A DNA stretch of 64,000 nt from Paulinella micropora (GCA_009731375.1 BJOX01000018.1:334099-398098); one strand, 5' to 3'. Positions 49,817 to 60,319 are shown, numbered from the stretch's first letter. Numbers and translations are program-made. The notes: generated from the sequence alone by a model not told the origin.

Positions 49817-52516
49817 ATGTCGACAGAGACCGCCGAAGTGAGTGAATTCTCGGAGGCAGATCAAAGAAGAGAAGAAGAAGAAGAAGGAGGAGGAGGAGGA
49901 GGAAGAGGATTGAATGAAGGAGGAGGAGGAGGATTGAATGAAGGAGGAGGAGATGAAGGAGTAGGAGGAGGAGTAGAAGAGGGCTGGGATGATGAAGGAA
50001 GATATGGAGGAGACGAAGATGAAGGAGGATTTGAACAAGAAGAGACGGGAGGAGGAGGAGCATATGGTAATCCCTTACCACCTGCCTACACGGGAGGAGG
50101 AGGACGAAAAATGATCGACTTGATTCATAGTGATGGAGAGGAGATCACAGTGGAGGAACAACAGTGGGTGCAAGACCACTATGACCTCACTAAAAAAGAG
50201 TTTGATAACAAGATGGGGGTAGAGAAGGATACCTATGTGTGGATCCCTCAGGATCAAAGAAGAGAGAAAAGTCGTGCTAAAAAGGATGTCTATATCCTAT
50301 TATCAAACACAGCACAGCTCCTCGGCAAACTGGTCTCTGATCCAGAAGAGAGAAAGAAGATACAGCATATCAAGTTTGGGGACACACACACCCACCTTGA
50401 ATTACTCGATGCTATCTTTGGGGTGTACACTCAAACCCTGATTTGGGAACGTACATACGGCCCACGATGTGAGGGTTACCTCCAGTACACAAACCCAAGA
50501 GCAACGGCCAGATTCCTCGCGACTGGTCAGGAGGCAGTCGATGTAACAAAAATGAAGACCAATCTGGGTTCGAAAAACTCGAGTGGCATATTTCATTTTT
50601 TTACAATGGAAATAAAGGCCTTGGAGGAGGGGAAGGCAGAGATGGAAAAAAGCATTAAGGCAGCAGGAGAAACTCATCCTGTGATTGATGAGTTAGAGAA
50701 GACCGACAGAGTTCTGACCAAGATCAGACTGTTGATGGGTGCGTTACTGCACAAGGAGGCATGGAAGAGATGGATTCCTACCAAGGATCACTCTGTCCTT
50801 AAATCACTTAGTAACGCACCACCGGTCGCCAACAAAGCAGGTGTTGACCAATATGTGGAGAAATATAATTTTCTCAGATCTGCTTCTGAATTGGTGGCCT
50901 TTATCACTCATGCTCAAAAGCTGGTGATATCTGAGAAGAAGAAGGCGAAAGAGAATGAGGAGTTCGAGAAGACGATGAGACTGGAAAGAATGAAAGCAAA
51001 AGTGAGTGGTGCAAAGACACACCCTCCGACATATTTGACCCCACCAGCTCCTGCCCCACCAGCCCCTGCACCCTCGGGCTCAACTACGGTGGTGGTCACA
51101 AACACGGAGAAGAAGGACAGACAGAACATCATAAATGCCTTCAAGGGGAAGAAAGGAGGAGTGGCAAGTCTCATGCTATATGCCAAGACGAGCTCAGACA
51201 AAGACTCTGATGCTTCGCTTTTGAGCAAGCTCAAAGAGATCAATGCCTGCATGAAGGCTTTTCCTTGCGACGAAACGCAGGAATACGAGGCCCTTGTTAC
51301 TGTTTTTGACCAATCTCTAGTCTCGGAGGGATTTGATCTGACACAGTACAAGTTTTTGAGAAAGAAGGAGGAGATTAAGAGAAACAATGCAACAGGCCTA
51401 GACGCTCAGTGTGAACTGGCGGTGGCCACACTCATTTCATATTTTCAATCTCATGGATACCAGCATCTCTGCACTGGTACTCTCATAGGATTTGAAATCT
51501 TTGAGACAGTGGCGATGAGTTTGAGGAGTGCTGTTGGCTTGGCGGCGACCCTTACGGAGGTAGTTTCCTCCTATGGGCTATTCTATGGCCGCAAGTCGAT
51601 CATCCTCTATTTCTTTTCGGCGTTACACACAGTTAACCCGAGTAAGCTTACTCAGCTCATACAACAATGCTCGACGTTTAGCTCAGTGAAGTCCAAGAAC
51701 TTCCTCGAGACACACGTGTTCGAAAATACGGTTCAAAGCGTTGCTCCGTCAGCACTGTTTCAAGAAGTGATGAGTGCATGCTCAAACATGGACTCGCTCA
51801 CGGAGGCACATACGGCACAGGCAGGCGGTGTACCTGTTGGCGCACAAGCCACGTACACAAACAGAGTTGCCGGTTGGAAGAGACAGAGAGAGCCAGACCT
51901 GAAGACCGCATGTTGGAGGTGGTTCGCGGGCTTGCAGTGTAAGGCACAGATGGAGAACAGAGACTGCTCTTTCAATCATGATAGGCAGAACCCAACAGCA
52001 AGGGCAAATTTTCTGAGCAGGACGGAAGGCAAGGAACCGGGCCTTTTCAATATGCTTCAGATTGCCGCTGTGAACGAAGGTTGGTATGCCAATATGTGTG
52101 ATGATGAGGAGTTACGAGAGGCAATCATTACCTACATGAAGAGGATGAAGGAGAAGAAGGAGGAAAGGGAGAGACAAAAGAACTTAAAGGCCTCTCAAAG
52201 AGGACGAGAAGGAGGAGGAGGAGCAGGAGGAGGAGGAGGAGGAGGAGGAGGAGGAGGACGAGGACGAGGAACATGGAGAGGAGCCTCGAGGTGGCAGGGA
52301 ACCCCTCAGAGAGGAAGAGGAGGAGGTCGGGGATATACCCCTTATGGAGGGAGAGCTGTTCGAGCTCCAGCCCCCCCACCCAGAGGAGGAGGAGGCTCGT
52401 GGGCAAGCTCCAACCCGAATTTCGGTCGAGCTCAGGCCTACAACACTGCCTCGGAGACCGATACGTCATCCTACCCGGACACTACTCAAGGTAATCGTTT
52501 CGAGGTGGTGGAATGA
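49817..52516 (+). CDS. Gag of gypsy copy 2 (899 aa)
   Basis: Structural protein that would form the particle and bind RNA. N-terminal Glu/Gly-rich repeats (EEEEEGGGGGGRGLNEGGGG), a long helical capsid-like body, a CCCH finger C-x8-C-x8-C-x3-H (CWRWFAGLQC...CSFNH, about residue 700), then an RGG domain (about 795-860). It stops at UGA (52514-52516), but the next 11 codons and the whole pol ORF are in the same frame, so the stop is the only barrier to a Gag-Pol fusion. Twice the length of most gypsy Gags. Confidence 0.93.
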   Translation: MSTETAEVSEFSEADQRREEEEEGGGGGGRGLNEGGGGGLNEGGGDEGVGGGVEEGWDDEGRYGGDEDEGGFEQEETGGGGAYGNPLPPAYTGGGGRKMIDLIHSDGEEITVEEQQWVQDHYDLTKKEFDNKMGVEKDTYVWIPQDQRREKSRAKKDVYILLSNTAQLLGKLVSDPEERKKIQHIKFGDTHTHLELLDAIFGVYTQTLIWERTYGPRCEGYLQYTNPRATARFLATGQEAVDVTKMKTNLGSKNSSGIFHFFTMEIKALEEGKAEMEKSIKAAGETHPVIDELEKTDRVLTKIRLLMGALLHKEAWKRWIPTKDHSVLKSLSNAPPVANKAGVDQYVEKYNFLRSASELVAFITHAQKLVISEKKKAKENEEFEKTMRLERMKAKVSGAKTHPPTYLTPPAPAPPAPAPSGSTTVVVTNTEKKDRQNIINAFKGKKGGVASLMLYAKTSSDKDSDASLLSKLKEINACMKAFPCDETQEYEALVTVFDQSLVSEGFDLTQYKFLRKKEEIKRNNATGLDAQCELAVATLISYFQSHGYQHLCTGTLIGFEIFETVAMSLRSAVGLAATLTEVVSSYGLFYGRKSIILYFFSALHTVNPSKLTQLIQQCSTFSSVKSKNFLETHVFENTVQSVAPSALFQEVMSACSNMDSLTEAHTAQAGGVPVGAQATYTNRVAGWKRQREPDLKTACWRWFAGLQCKAQMENRDCSFNHDRQNPTARANFLSRTEGKEPGLFNMLQIAAVNEGWYANMCDDEELREAIITYMKRMKEKKEERERQKNLKASQRGREGGGGAGGGGGGGGGGGRGRGTWRGASRWQGTPQRGRGGGRGYTPYGGRAVRAPAPPPRGGGGSWASSNPNFGRAQAYNTASETDTSSYPDTTQGNRFEVVE

Positions 52517-55500
52517 CTGGAGGGGGAAGAAGAGAGGAAGGAGAAGACTGTGAAGTTTAACCCTAAAGTCACAGTGCTTTCTAATGCTGTTGTGCAGACT
52601 GGGCCAACGCTTCCTCTATGTGAAAACAAAGATGTGGGTACACAGAGACTGCAGCCCCAAGGTAGTCTCATACCCGTTCATACAGCACGGTTACCAATGA
52701 TAACTGATGCAAATAGGAAGGCGAGACTTGCGATGGAGGCGAGGAGGCCAATGGCAGACGTATCGCCTCGGCCAAGCAAACAACCACGAACAGACTCAAT
52801 GTCTACGGTCGCGGCGGGTGGCGAGCAAAAAGACAATGTGTGTACTCAAGTACCACAAGACAATGTCGCTCAAATAGTAAACGCACCAGTACCGCAGAAT
52901 AATAAAAATGTTAATGAGGTGAAGCAGGAGGAGAAGAAGGAGGAGTTGAAAAACTTAGAGACAAGACTCCAAAATTTGGAACGTAAAGTTCTTGTTCTCG
53001 CAGCCAATATACACAGGCCCGATGCTCTGTGTTATACGGAACTTTATTGTGAAACATTGAAGACAATATTAAAAGTTGGTAATGATACGATGGCGAATAT
53101 TAATATTGTCGGCAGGAAGTTTTTTAATCGATACCGGGACTGGGTGGACGGAAATATGAAAAAGTCAACGGGCACTCTCAAAGGAGTGAGCAGCCGGACG
53201 GATATCACGGGAATCATCACACTGACCTTTAAATTGAAATCCGCACGAGTATACCGTATGGACCTCTATGTCGTCCCCGGTTACCACGGGTCAATATTAC
53301 TATCGTATGACCAATTGGCTACGATGGGGGCTGTGATTGATTGCGCCGCACGGCGAGTGATATATGGAGTAAAAAGAGGAGAAGAGAACGATATTGATCC
53401 CTTCAACGCTACTGACTCTTATGAGGCTTATGAGCTGAGTCTAGCGACGGATCACAAAAAGATGGCCATCGCACATGAGGCACTTGAGGTGTACGTTCAC
53501 CCCCATGTCGTAAGACCGGATGAACTGTCCTGGACCGACAATTGGGAATCCCAAGTGTGCACTGTCACAGTTCCGACATGCCATTGGGACAAAAAGTCTA
53601 TTGATGACTTAATCGAGAAGCGAAAGGAGGAGATTATATGTGTCGCACAAAGAAGCCCGTCGTTGGCGAGATTCGCGGAAGGAGTAGGAACAGATGTCCA
53701 TATTACTAACGGATACTGTTTCCATGCGAAAGTAGGAGAAGAAAAAAGGGAGGCGTTTGTACCAAGGAGAACGGGGCGAATCCCGGATACTCCACCAGAA
53801 ACTATTAAAAGTTTTATTACTGATTTCTGGGGTGACGAGCCCACGTGGCCGCGTTCACTGTCTGAAGTGAAGAAATGCTTACGGACTTTATTCGAAAATA
53901 ATAAGCCGTATACTATTATCCTGCCATATAATGAGAAGGCGATATGGGCGCAGGAAATAAGGGACCGGCTTATTGATCATCCTATACCGGTACCCTCTCG
54001 CAAGCAACAGCTAGTGGTGGCTTGTCGTATGGGAACTCGTGAGCAGAGCAGTGCATACAAGCGGAAGCTCAGAGACCTCGACAAGTTGAAATTGATACCG
54101 CAAGCATTCACATGCTTTGATGGTTTTTACACCCGTAAAGCTCCTTTGCAATACGCGAGACTCATTGACATGCTGGTGGAGCTCGGTAAAGATGATGAGC
54201 CGGACACGGTCACGTATGAAAAGACGGGCCTAGATGATGTCTCGGAAGAGGACTTAGGCTTGGAGGAGGACAGAGAACCCCTCAAGCAACATAAGCAGAT
54301 GTCTGATGAAGATTTTCAAGAGGCGGCGCGGAAAATATTGGAAGAAGGAGTAGGCACGGAGAAGGAGAAGGAGCTTTTAAAAGCCAAATTAGAGGCGAAC
54401 AAGGAAATTTTTGACCCTCCACATGCAGGTGGTGTCAAGCCTGAAGATTTCACTGCGGTTATTTACAAAATACCGGGTGCGGAGCCGTCACCGGCACCAC
54501 GAAGGGCGAATTTGAGTATACATGAGGCGAAGATAGCGGAGGAGCTAGCAAGACAGCTGCTCAATGAGGACTTTATTGAGAGATCAACATCTCCAATAGT
54601 CTCACAACCGAGAATAGTGCCGAAGCCAGGAGGAGAATGGCGCCTGACAGTTAACTATGCTCGTGTTAACAAGGTGCTGGAGGAAGAGAGAAATCCTCTC
54701 CCGACATTAGAAGAAGGAAGGAGAGTACTGCGGAATGCAAAATTCTATTCGGTCATTGACCTTAAGAATGGCTTCTGGCAGATACCACTGGAGGAAAAGT
54801 CCAGATGGCTGACGGCGTTTGTGGTGGGTATGGAAATATACCAATGGAAAGTGCTTCCGATGGGCCTCAAGCAAGCCCCAGGACTTTTCCAGAAGGCGAT
54901 GCAGAAGATGTTGAGCAGTCAGTACGATGATTTGTCTGACGGTGGCTTTATGAGAAGGCGGGGACAGAAGGCGGGAGAATATGCATTTTGCTATATCGAT
55001 GACATTATCGTATACTCTAACACAATGGAGGAGCATATCGATCATTTGTCCGATATATTCAGGCGCATCGGAGCTTTTGGCCTGAAGTGCAATCTAAAGA
55101 AGTGTCAACTTGCCAAGACGAGTGTGACATACTTAGGGTACGAGATCTCCCATAATCGAGTCTCGATATCCAAAGAGAAGAGGGAGGAGATTATGAATCG
55201 ACCGATACCGAAGAACCGCACTGAATTGCACTCATTCCTTGCGATGGCGCAATACTATAGCCAGTTTATACCCGATTGGGGTGCAACACGGGCTAAAGTG
55301 GAGAAAATGATAGATTTTGGAGACTTTGAGAAGTGGGACGAAGAGGCTTTGCAAGCGTTTCATGCGCTCAAAGATCTCATTTACAAAGACCCGAAAGACG
55401 GAGGACTGGTGTTAACGATGCCCGACTTTACGAAACAATTCGTAGTCGATACAGACGCATCTAAGTTTGCGATTGGGGCTGTATTACAACAAGAGGATGA

Positions 55501-58330
55501 GGAGAAGAAATTACGCCCAATCATGTTTATTAGTAGGAAGTTGTGTGCGGCGGAGAGAAACTATTGCACAAGGCAAAGAGAGGCGTTGGCGGTAGTGTGG
55601 GCCCTCAAGAGGCTCAGAGAGTATTTGTGGGGAGGACCTCAATTTACTGTCAGAACTGATCATCATAACCTGTTATGGTTGATGAATCATGAACAGACGG
55701 GACGGCTGGCGCGGTGGCAAGCGTTCTTGTCTTGTTTCGATTTTACAATGGTCCATCTACCGGGAAAGCGAAATGTGGTCGCTGATAGCCTCTCTAGGCT
55801 AGAGTTTAACTCAGAAGTATCGGCGTTGGTGTCCACGGTGGAGATGGAAGACTTGTCCACTGACAAGGTGTATGAGGTCAGCCACATTGAGGCGATGGAG
55901 ATGGCGAGTGGAGTCCGATATGACCGCACAGGTCTACGGTACAGTCCACAAGGCCCGGATCACGGGATATGTTGTGAGCTACATACCCAGGAGGACGCTG
56001 AGTGGTCCTATGAGGTATATGAGAATGCGAAGGCGAACATAAGAGAGGAAGAGGAGACGCAGGAAGTTTATGCGGAGCCTCCTCAAGAGCGGAGAAGTGA
56101 CCTAGACGATGACCCGGAAAGAATCGGGGTACGGCTAGAAGATGGTACTATCCATATAGCCTCGCCTACCGCATGGAGGCAACAACAGGCTCAAGATCCG
56201 GAGTTTAAAGAACTGATACAGTTATATCAGAACCCGGATGAGCTACGGATGACGAAAGCGATCAAAGATCAGATGAAGGAGATGGGATGGAGAGATGGTC
56301 TACTGTGGTACAAGGGCCTTCACGGTCGCTATGCGTCACAGCCGGACAAATGGACCCTTTGGGTACCGGAGAGTCTGAGACGATTTATATTTGTCGCAGC
56401 CCACAATTGCCCACTTTTGGCGCATCCGGGTCGACAACGAACTCATATGTTCGTAGCGAGGCGATTCTGGTGGAAGAAGATGAAGGAGGAGATAGATCAG
56501 GCGGTGGATGCATGCATCCCGTGCAAGATAAACAAAACACCACTGAAGGCAAATTTCGGCCTGATTGGCGAATTTCCTCTTCATGCGGGGATGTTTGAGT
56601 TTATACACATTGATCATGTGGGACCTTTCCCAGAATCGAAGGATGGTTACAAATACCTCCTTACGGCTATTGACAGAGCCACCAACTATGTGTGGATCAT
56701 CCCTGTCAAAGACGTTACCGGCAAGACGACGGCCGAGGCGCTGATCGATAGGATCATCTCACAGATCGGAGTACCAAGAAAGATATGTTCTGATCGAGGC
56801 TCGGACTTTAATAACGAGGTCATCGACAAACTATCTAAGTATTACGGGATGAAATGGCAATATGTTACTGCCTATAACCCGCGAGCAAATGGGAAAATCG
56901 AGCGGGTACACAGACCCCTCAAAGCCTCGCTAAAGATGTATTGCACGAAGAAGGAGAATCAAAGAGCATGGGTCGAGGCAGCACCATCATTTGCGTTTGC
57001 AATGAACTGTCTACCCTCTACGGCGTTAGGAGGCTCGAAGAGCTCAATCTCGCCATATCAGTTAGTATATGGGCGTGAGCCTGATATCCCGACTTCGCTC
57101 CTTCACCCAAAAGACACTTGGGCGGATGCGGATGAGTTGTTTGGGATGAGACTTAGAGTGAAGATGGAGGCGGAACAAATAGTCAGGGCGCATAGAGAGG
57201 CGGAGCGCCGAAAGACTGATGCTGAAGGGGTGCGACAAGCGCACTTGGATCAGATCAAGTTCCAGGTCGGGGATATTGTACTATTGTACCATCCTCAAGT
57301 CCCGAAGGGAGTCAGCTCTAAGCTGTTCACTCACTGGAAAGGACCTTATCAGATTATGGAACAGACGGGACCTCTGAATTACAAGATCAGGGGTAGAGGG
57401 AAGGTGCAAATTGTGAATGTAAGAAGGCTGATTAAGTATGATCCCTTCTTACTGGAAGATGAATCCGTTGAGGAGGCGTTAAAACGGATGAAGGATGATT
57501 TCAAAGAGGTGCCGCCCATCCACAAGGAGGCTGGCATAGACCAAGACGATGCTTATCGGGCACCGATAGCTGAGAAGGAGGAGAGTGAGGTGGACAGCAA
57601 GGAGAAGACTGACCGCATAAGCGCGGTGGGGACTCAGTCCAAGTCTCCGCGAGAGCATAGCGGAAAGAAGGAGAAGATCACAGAGGCGCAGCTAAGGAGA
57701 GCGCGGAATGATCTTATCAACGACCAACCGAGGAAGGCGATGAGGTCGATGAGATCAAAGGACGTCCACCAGGAGGAGGAGGGGACGGACACTGACCCAA
57801 ACGCGGGCAACGTTGAGATTGTCCATGAGCGATGGAAGGAAGGCGATGCGATAGCAACCATCGCATGGGTGAAAAATGTTTTCTATCTGATGAGACCAGC
57901 GGAACAACATGTCGCTGATGACACTCTCTCAGACTTATACTTGATGCGGGTCGTGGCGGTCCCACGACAGATGCGTGTCACACGGACACTCAAAATATCA
58001 TCAGCCGCAAAGATAGTACAACCGATACTCCAGTTCTGGAGAAGTATGGACCCGGTTGAGGATCCAAAGGCAAGACATTATCTGCCAGTATATAAAGACG
58101 CAAAAAGTCTCGAGACATGGGATGATACAATTACTCCCAGAGACAAGGATTACACTGCGTGGACCATTCAGACACTGCCAAGAGGAGTGCTTGATGTCCC
58201 TTTTGAATTATCGTTGGGCGGAATCCCTAATAAGATCTGGGACATTCTCGAACAGTCAAAGTTCGATCTGACTTTTGTTGGTGGTCCTCCACCAGGCAAA
58301 GAAATCCGCGCCAGACGACGAAGGCAGTGA
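52517..58330 (+). CDS. Pol of gypsy copy 2: protease, RT, RNase H, integrase (about 1,937 codons after the UGA)
   Basis: The frame continues from gag with no ATG at its start; the first possible initiator is a GTG at 52550. Order: protease-like region (NDTMANINIVGRKF, about 53090; DLYVVPGYHGSILLSYDQL; VIDCAARRVIYG), a roughly 400-residue linker with an unknown conserved domain (WDKKSIDDLIEKRKEEIICV), RT (PKPGGEWRLTVNYARVNK, YIDD at about 54993), RNase H (FVVDTDASKFAIGAVLQ), integrase zinc residues H-H-C-C (to CIPC, 56525) and DDE core (IDHVGPFP, SDRGSDFNN, NGKIERV), GPY/F-like GPYQIMEQTGPLNY, then about 250 extra residues ending GKEIRARRRRQ. No internal stop. Confidence 0.96.
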   Translation: MEGEEERKEKTVKFNPKVTVLSNAVVQTGPTLPLCENKDVGTQRLQPQGSLIPVHTARLPMITDANRKARLAMEARRPMADVSPRPSKQPRTDSMSTVAAGGEQKDNVCTQVPQDNVAQIVNAPVPQNNKNVNEVKQEEKKEELKNLETRLQNLERKVLVLAANIHRPDALCYTELYCETLKTILKVGNDTMANINIVGRKFFNRYRDWVDGNMKKSTGTLKGVSSRTDITGIITLTFKLKSARVYRMDLYVVPGYHGSILLSYDQLATMGAVIDCAARRVIYGVKRGEENDIDPFNATDSYEAYELSLATDHKKMAIAHEALEVYVHPHVVRPDELSWTDNWESQVCTVTVPTCHWDKKSIDDLIEKRKEEIICVAQRSPSLARFAEGVGTDVHITNGYCFHAKVGEEKREAFVPRRTGRIPDTPPETIKSFITDFWGDEPTWPRSLSEVKKCLRTLFENNKPYTIILPYNEKAIWAQEIRDRLIDHPIPVPSRKQQLVVACRMGTREQSSAYKRKLRDLDKLKLIPQAFTCFDGFYTRKAPLQYARLIDMLVELGKDDEPDTVTYEKTGLDDVSEEDLGLEEDREPLKQHKQMSDEDFQEAARKILEEGVGTEKEKELLKAKLEANKEIFDPPHAGGVKPEDFTAVIYKIPGAEPSPAPRRANLSIHEAKIAEELARQLLNEDFIERSTSPIVSQPRIVPKPGGEWRLTVNYARVNKVLEEERNPLPTLEEGRRVLRNAKFYSVIDLKNGFWQIPLEEKSRWLTAFVVGMEIYQWKVLPMGLKQAPGLFQKAMQKMLSSQYDDLSDGGFMRRRGQKAGEYAFCYIDDIIVYSNTMEEHIDHLSDIFRRIGAFGLKCNLKKCQLAKTSVTYLGYEISHNRVSISKEKREEIMNRPIPKNRTELHSFLAMAQYYSQFIPDWGATRAKVEKMIDFGDFEKWDEEALQAFHALKDLIYKDPKDGGLVLTMPDFTKQFVVDTDASKFAIGAVLQQEDEEKKLRPIMFISRKLCAAERNYCTRQREALAVVWALKRLREYLWGGPQFTVRTDHHNLLWLMNHEQTGRLARWQAFLSCFDFTMVHLPGKRNVVADSLSRLEFNSEVSALVSTVEMEDLSTDKVYEVSHIEAMEMASGVRYDRTGLRYSPQGPDHGICCELHTQEDAEWSYEVYENAKANIREEEETQEVYAEPPQERRSDLDDDPERIGVRLEDGTIHIASPTAWRQQQAQDPEFKELIQLYQNPDELRMTKAIKDQMKEMGWRDGLLWYKGLHGRYASQPDKWTLWVPESLRRFIFVAAHNCPLLAHPGRQRTHMFVARRFWWKKMKEEIDQAVDACIPCKINKTPLKANFGLIGEFPLHAGMFEFIHIDHVGPFPESKDGYKYLLTAIDRATNYVWIIPVKDVTGKTTAEALIDRIISQIGVPRKICSDRGSDFNNEVIDKLSKYYGMKWQYVTAYNPRANGKIERVHRPLKASLKMYCTKKENQRAWVEAAPSFAFAMNCLPSTALGGSKSSISPYQLVYGREPDIPTSLLHPKDTWADADELFGMRLRVKMEAEQIVRAHREAERRKTDAEGVRQAHLDQIKFQVGDIVLLYHPQVPKGVSSKLFTHWKGPYQIMEQTGPLNYKIRGRGKVQIVNVRRLIKYDPFLLEDESVEEALKRMKDDFKEVPPIHKEAGIDQDDAYRAPIAEKEESEVDSKEKTDRISAVGTQSKSPREHSGKKEKITEAQLRRARNDLINDQPRKAMRSMRSKDVHQEEEGTDTDPNAGNVEIVHERWKEGDAIATIAWVKNVFYLMRPAEQHVADDTLSDLYLMRVVAVPRQMRVTRTLKISSAAKIVQPILQFWRSMDPVEDPKARHYLPVYKDAKSLETWDDTITPRDKDYTAWTIQTLPRGVLDVPFELSLGGIPNKIWDILEQSKFDLTFVGGPPPGKEIRARRRRQ

Positions 58331-59144
58331 CAAAGAAACTATTTTTCTTTATGCGTCTCAAATAAACTGATTGATTGCCCACGGCGTATCATGATTTGAT
58401 CATGCATCATCAGTTATCAATATGAATATTAAAAAGACTCAGTGATATAACTTGGCATTCGATCGCAACATACGAGTGCGAAAGGTCGATCGACGATGAT
58501 ACTACACCGTATACGGGGATCGCTAGTGTATTGAGCGATGGTGTTCCCGGGTATGACCCTTTCCAAGTCCTGGGATGATGTTCTCGAAAATGAAATGTTC
58601 TCTGAAACTTTCATTAAATTATTTTTTACGATAGATTATATACTGTCGTACCTGAGCACGGTCAATCTCTACTTGTGTCGGTATATCGCAGGGTCGGGTA
58701 CATACACCTCGACTTCGGATATAGCTATTAGGACTGGCCCCCTAATACTATATCATAGGATATCCGCCTTATACAAGGGTATGTCATTAAAAAAGACAAT
58801 GTACTTACGATCTCCCTGTGAATAATAATAATAATAATGATAATGATAAGAAGAAGAAGGAGATCAAAGGGGGAATCGTACTACAGCACCACGTTGCTTG
58901 TATTTTTTATTAATAGTACGTTTGTTCTTGACATACTGCCGAAAAAAAAATTGAAGGGAAGGAATTCAAAATTTACAAGAAAGGCTAGAGAATCCGCTTT
59001 GACGTGCCGTATGAGGATATCTTTATCGTCTTTTAGCGTCTATCCGTGAGTCGATGCGCTGTGTGGCATGACTCCATAGCGCATACTATTTGCAGAAAGA
59101 AATCAGAAGGTGTATGACGAAAATGCTATTTCCGTCATAAAATC
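58331..59144 (+). other. 3' untranslated region of gypsy copy 2
   Basis: About 810 bp, AT-rich, no convincing ORF; contains short AAT and AAG runs near 58825-58860. Confidence 0.7.
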
Positions 59145-59156
59145 GGGAGGGGGTAC

Positions 59157-59393
59157 TGTAGGCATCACCCCCCGGATAGCCGGTAAAAAATACCTTTTCC
59201 TGGTGACAGGTGCACCAGCTTGTTTTTCAGTATTATTTGTCCGGATTGGACCTGATGCCATTTTATTCCTGGTCTGTTGCCGTTTTCCTTTTTGGCTTCA
59301 CTGAGCTAATACAACGAGACATCATTCTCATTCTTGAGGACTGTGTTTGGTTGTATTACCGACTTTTTACGAGCTATCGTTGGGGGCATTACA
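59157..59393 (+). repeat. 3' LTR of gypsy copy 2
   Basis: 237 bp; preceded by the polypurine tract GGGAGGGGGTAC, identical to copy 1. Confidence 0.96.
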
Positions 59394-59469
59394 AAACCTT
59401 GGTGGCCAGACTTTACGAATTCTGGTGAATTGCTTCAAAAAAGTGATTAAAATTGTTTTTCCTGACTAA

Positions 59470-59775
59470 GTCCAACGCAACGTTGGACTTCTCAAACTCA
59501 TCAATGAGTGGATCAGAAAGGCAGTAGCAGACAGCCACCCCAAAGCTCCCGTGCCACTAGCTATTCGGGCAGAGCTGATGAAATCAGCAAACAACAACTT
59601 CGCTTTTGGAGTGCATGTTGCATTCCAAACCAAAGAAGAAGCAAGTTTCATCAAGGAGGTTGCTAACAACTGCCTCGAATCAAAGGAACTTTCCAAGCCC
59701 CTTGCTGAGGATTTCACCGTTGACGAGCCAAGCCCGAGAGACTTGGACGACTGCATCGACTCTGCGGACTACTAA
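59470..59775 (+). CDS. Probable C-terminal part of LINE ORF1
   Basis: An open frame reads LLKLINEWIRKAVADSHPKA, then PVPLAIRAELMKSANNNF and a Glu/Asp-rich end (DEPSPRDLDDCIDSADY, TAA at 59773-59775). It lies downstream of the gypsy insertion and 550 bp ahead of the endonuclease domain, as expected for the end of an ORF1. Confidence 0.45.
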   Translation, partial: VQRNVGLLKLINEWIRKAVADSHPKAPVPLAIRAELMKSANNNFAFGVHVAFQTKEEASFIKEVANNCLESKELSKPLAEDFTVDEPSPRDLDDCIDSADY

Positions 59776-60319
59776 CACTACCAGCCAGTATGGCTGCTTG
59801 ACTTCAGTTAGACAGTAGGTAACTTTCAGTAGTACTACTTCAAATAAGTACTCATTATTAAATACAGAGTCTCATTCTAATATGGAATATGAAATTAATA
59901 ACAAACAGGATCAAATTGCGAAAACTCCGGTCAAGAACAACAAAACTCAATATGAGATTCTTAATAAAAAACTAGAAAGTTGATTTTCAGAGTTTGTGCA
60001 GTGCGCGTACTCAAAGAACATGATAATATTGCTGATTCGACCAATCGTCTGCAAAGAGTAATTAGGAATGCAAAGGAGTGAAACTTATTGCAAAGTACTG
60101 CGTAATCAAAAGCAATGATAACAGGATTACTCTGAGAAAAGTGATGGAAAAACACACTGTATACGACCTCATTTTGCAAAAGAAAAAAAGCATGCAGGCG
60201 AAAAACATCAACACCAAACAAAAAATAATAAATACAGAAGAACCCTGTAAAAAAAGCTTATGAGCATATGGATGGAAAATAAAATAAAATTACGCACCCT
60301 CCATGGTCAAAAAAAGACA

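Larger units (their letters stand above)
48793..59393 (+). mobile_element. Ty3/gypsy LTR retrotransposon, copy 2 (long ORFs)
   Basis: 10.6 kb with AAAC target duplication (48789-48792 and 59394-59397). LTRs 48793-49030 and 59157-59393 begin TGTAGGCATCACCCCCCGGA and end GGGGGCATTACA, differing at about eight sites. Primer-binding site at 49033, gag at 49817, pol to 58330, polypurine tract 59145-59156. Same family as copy 1 but a different subfamily in LTR and gag. It interrupts a probable LINE ORF1. Confidence 0.97.
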
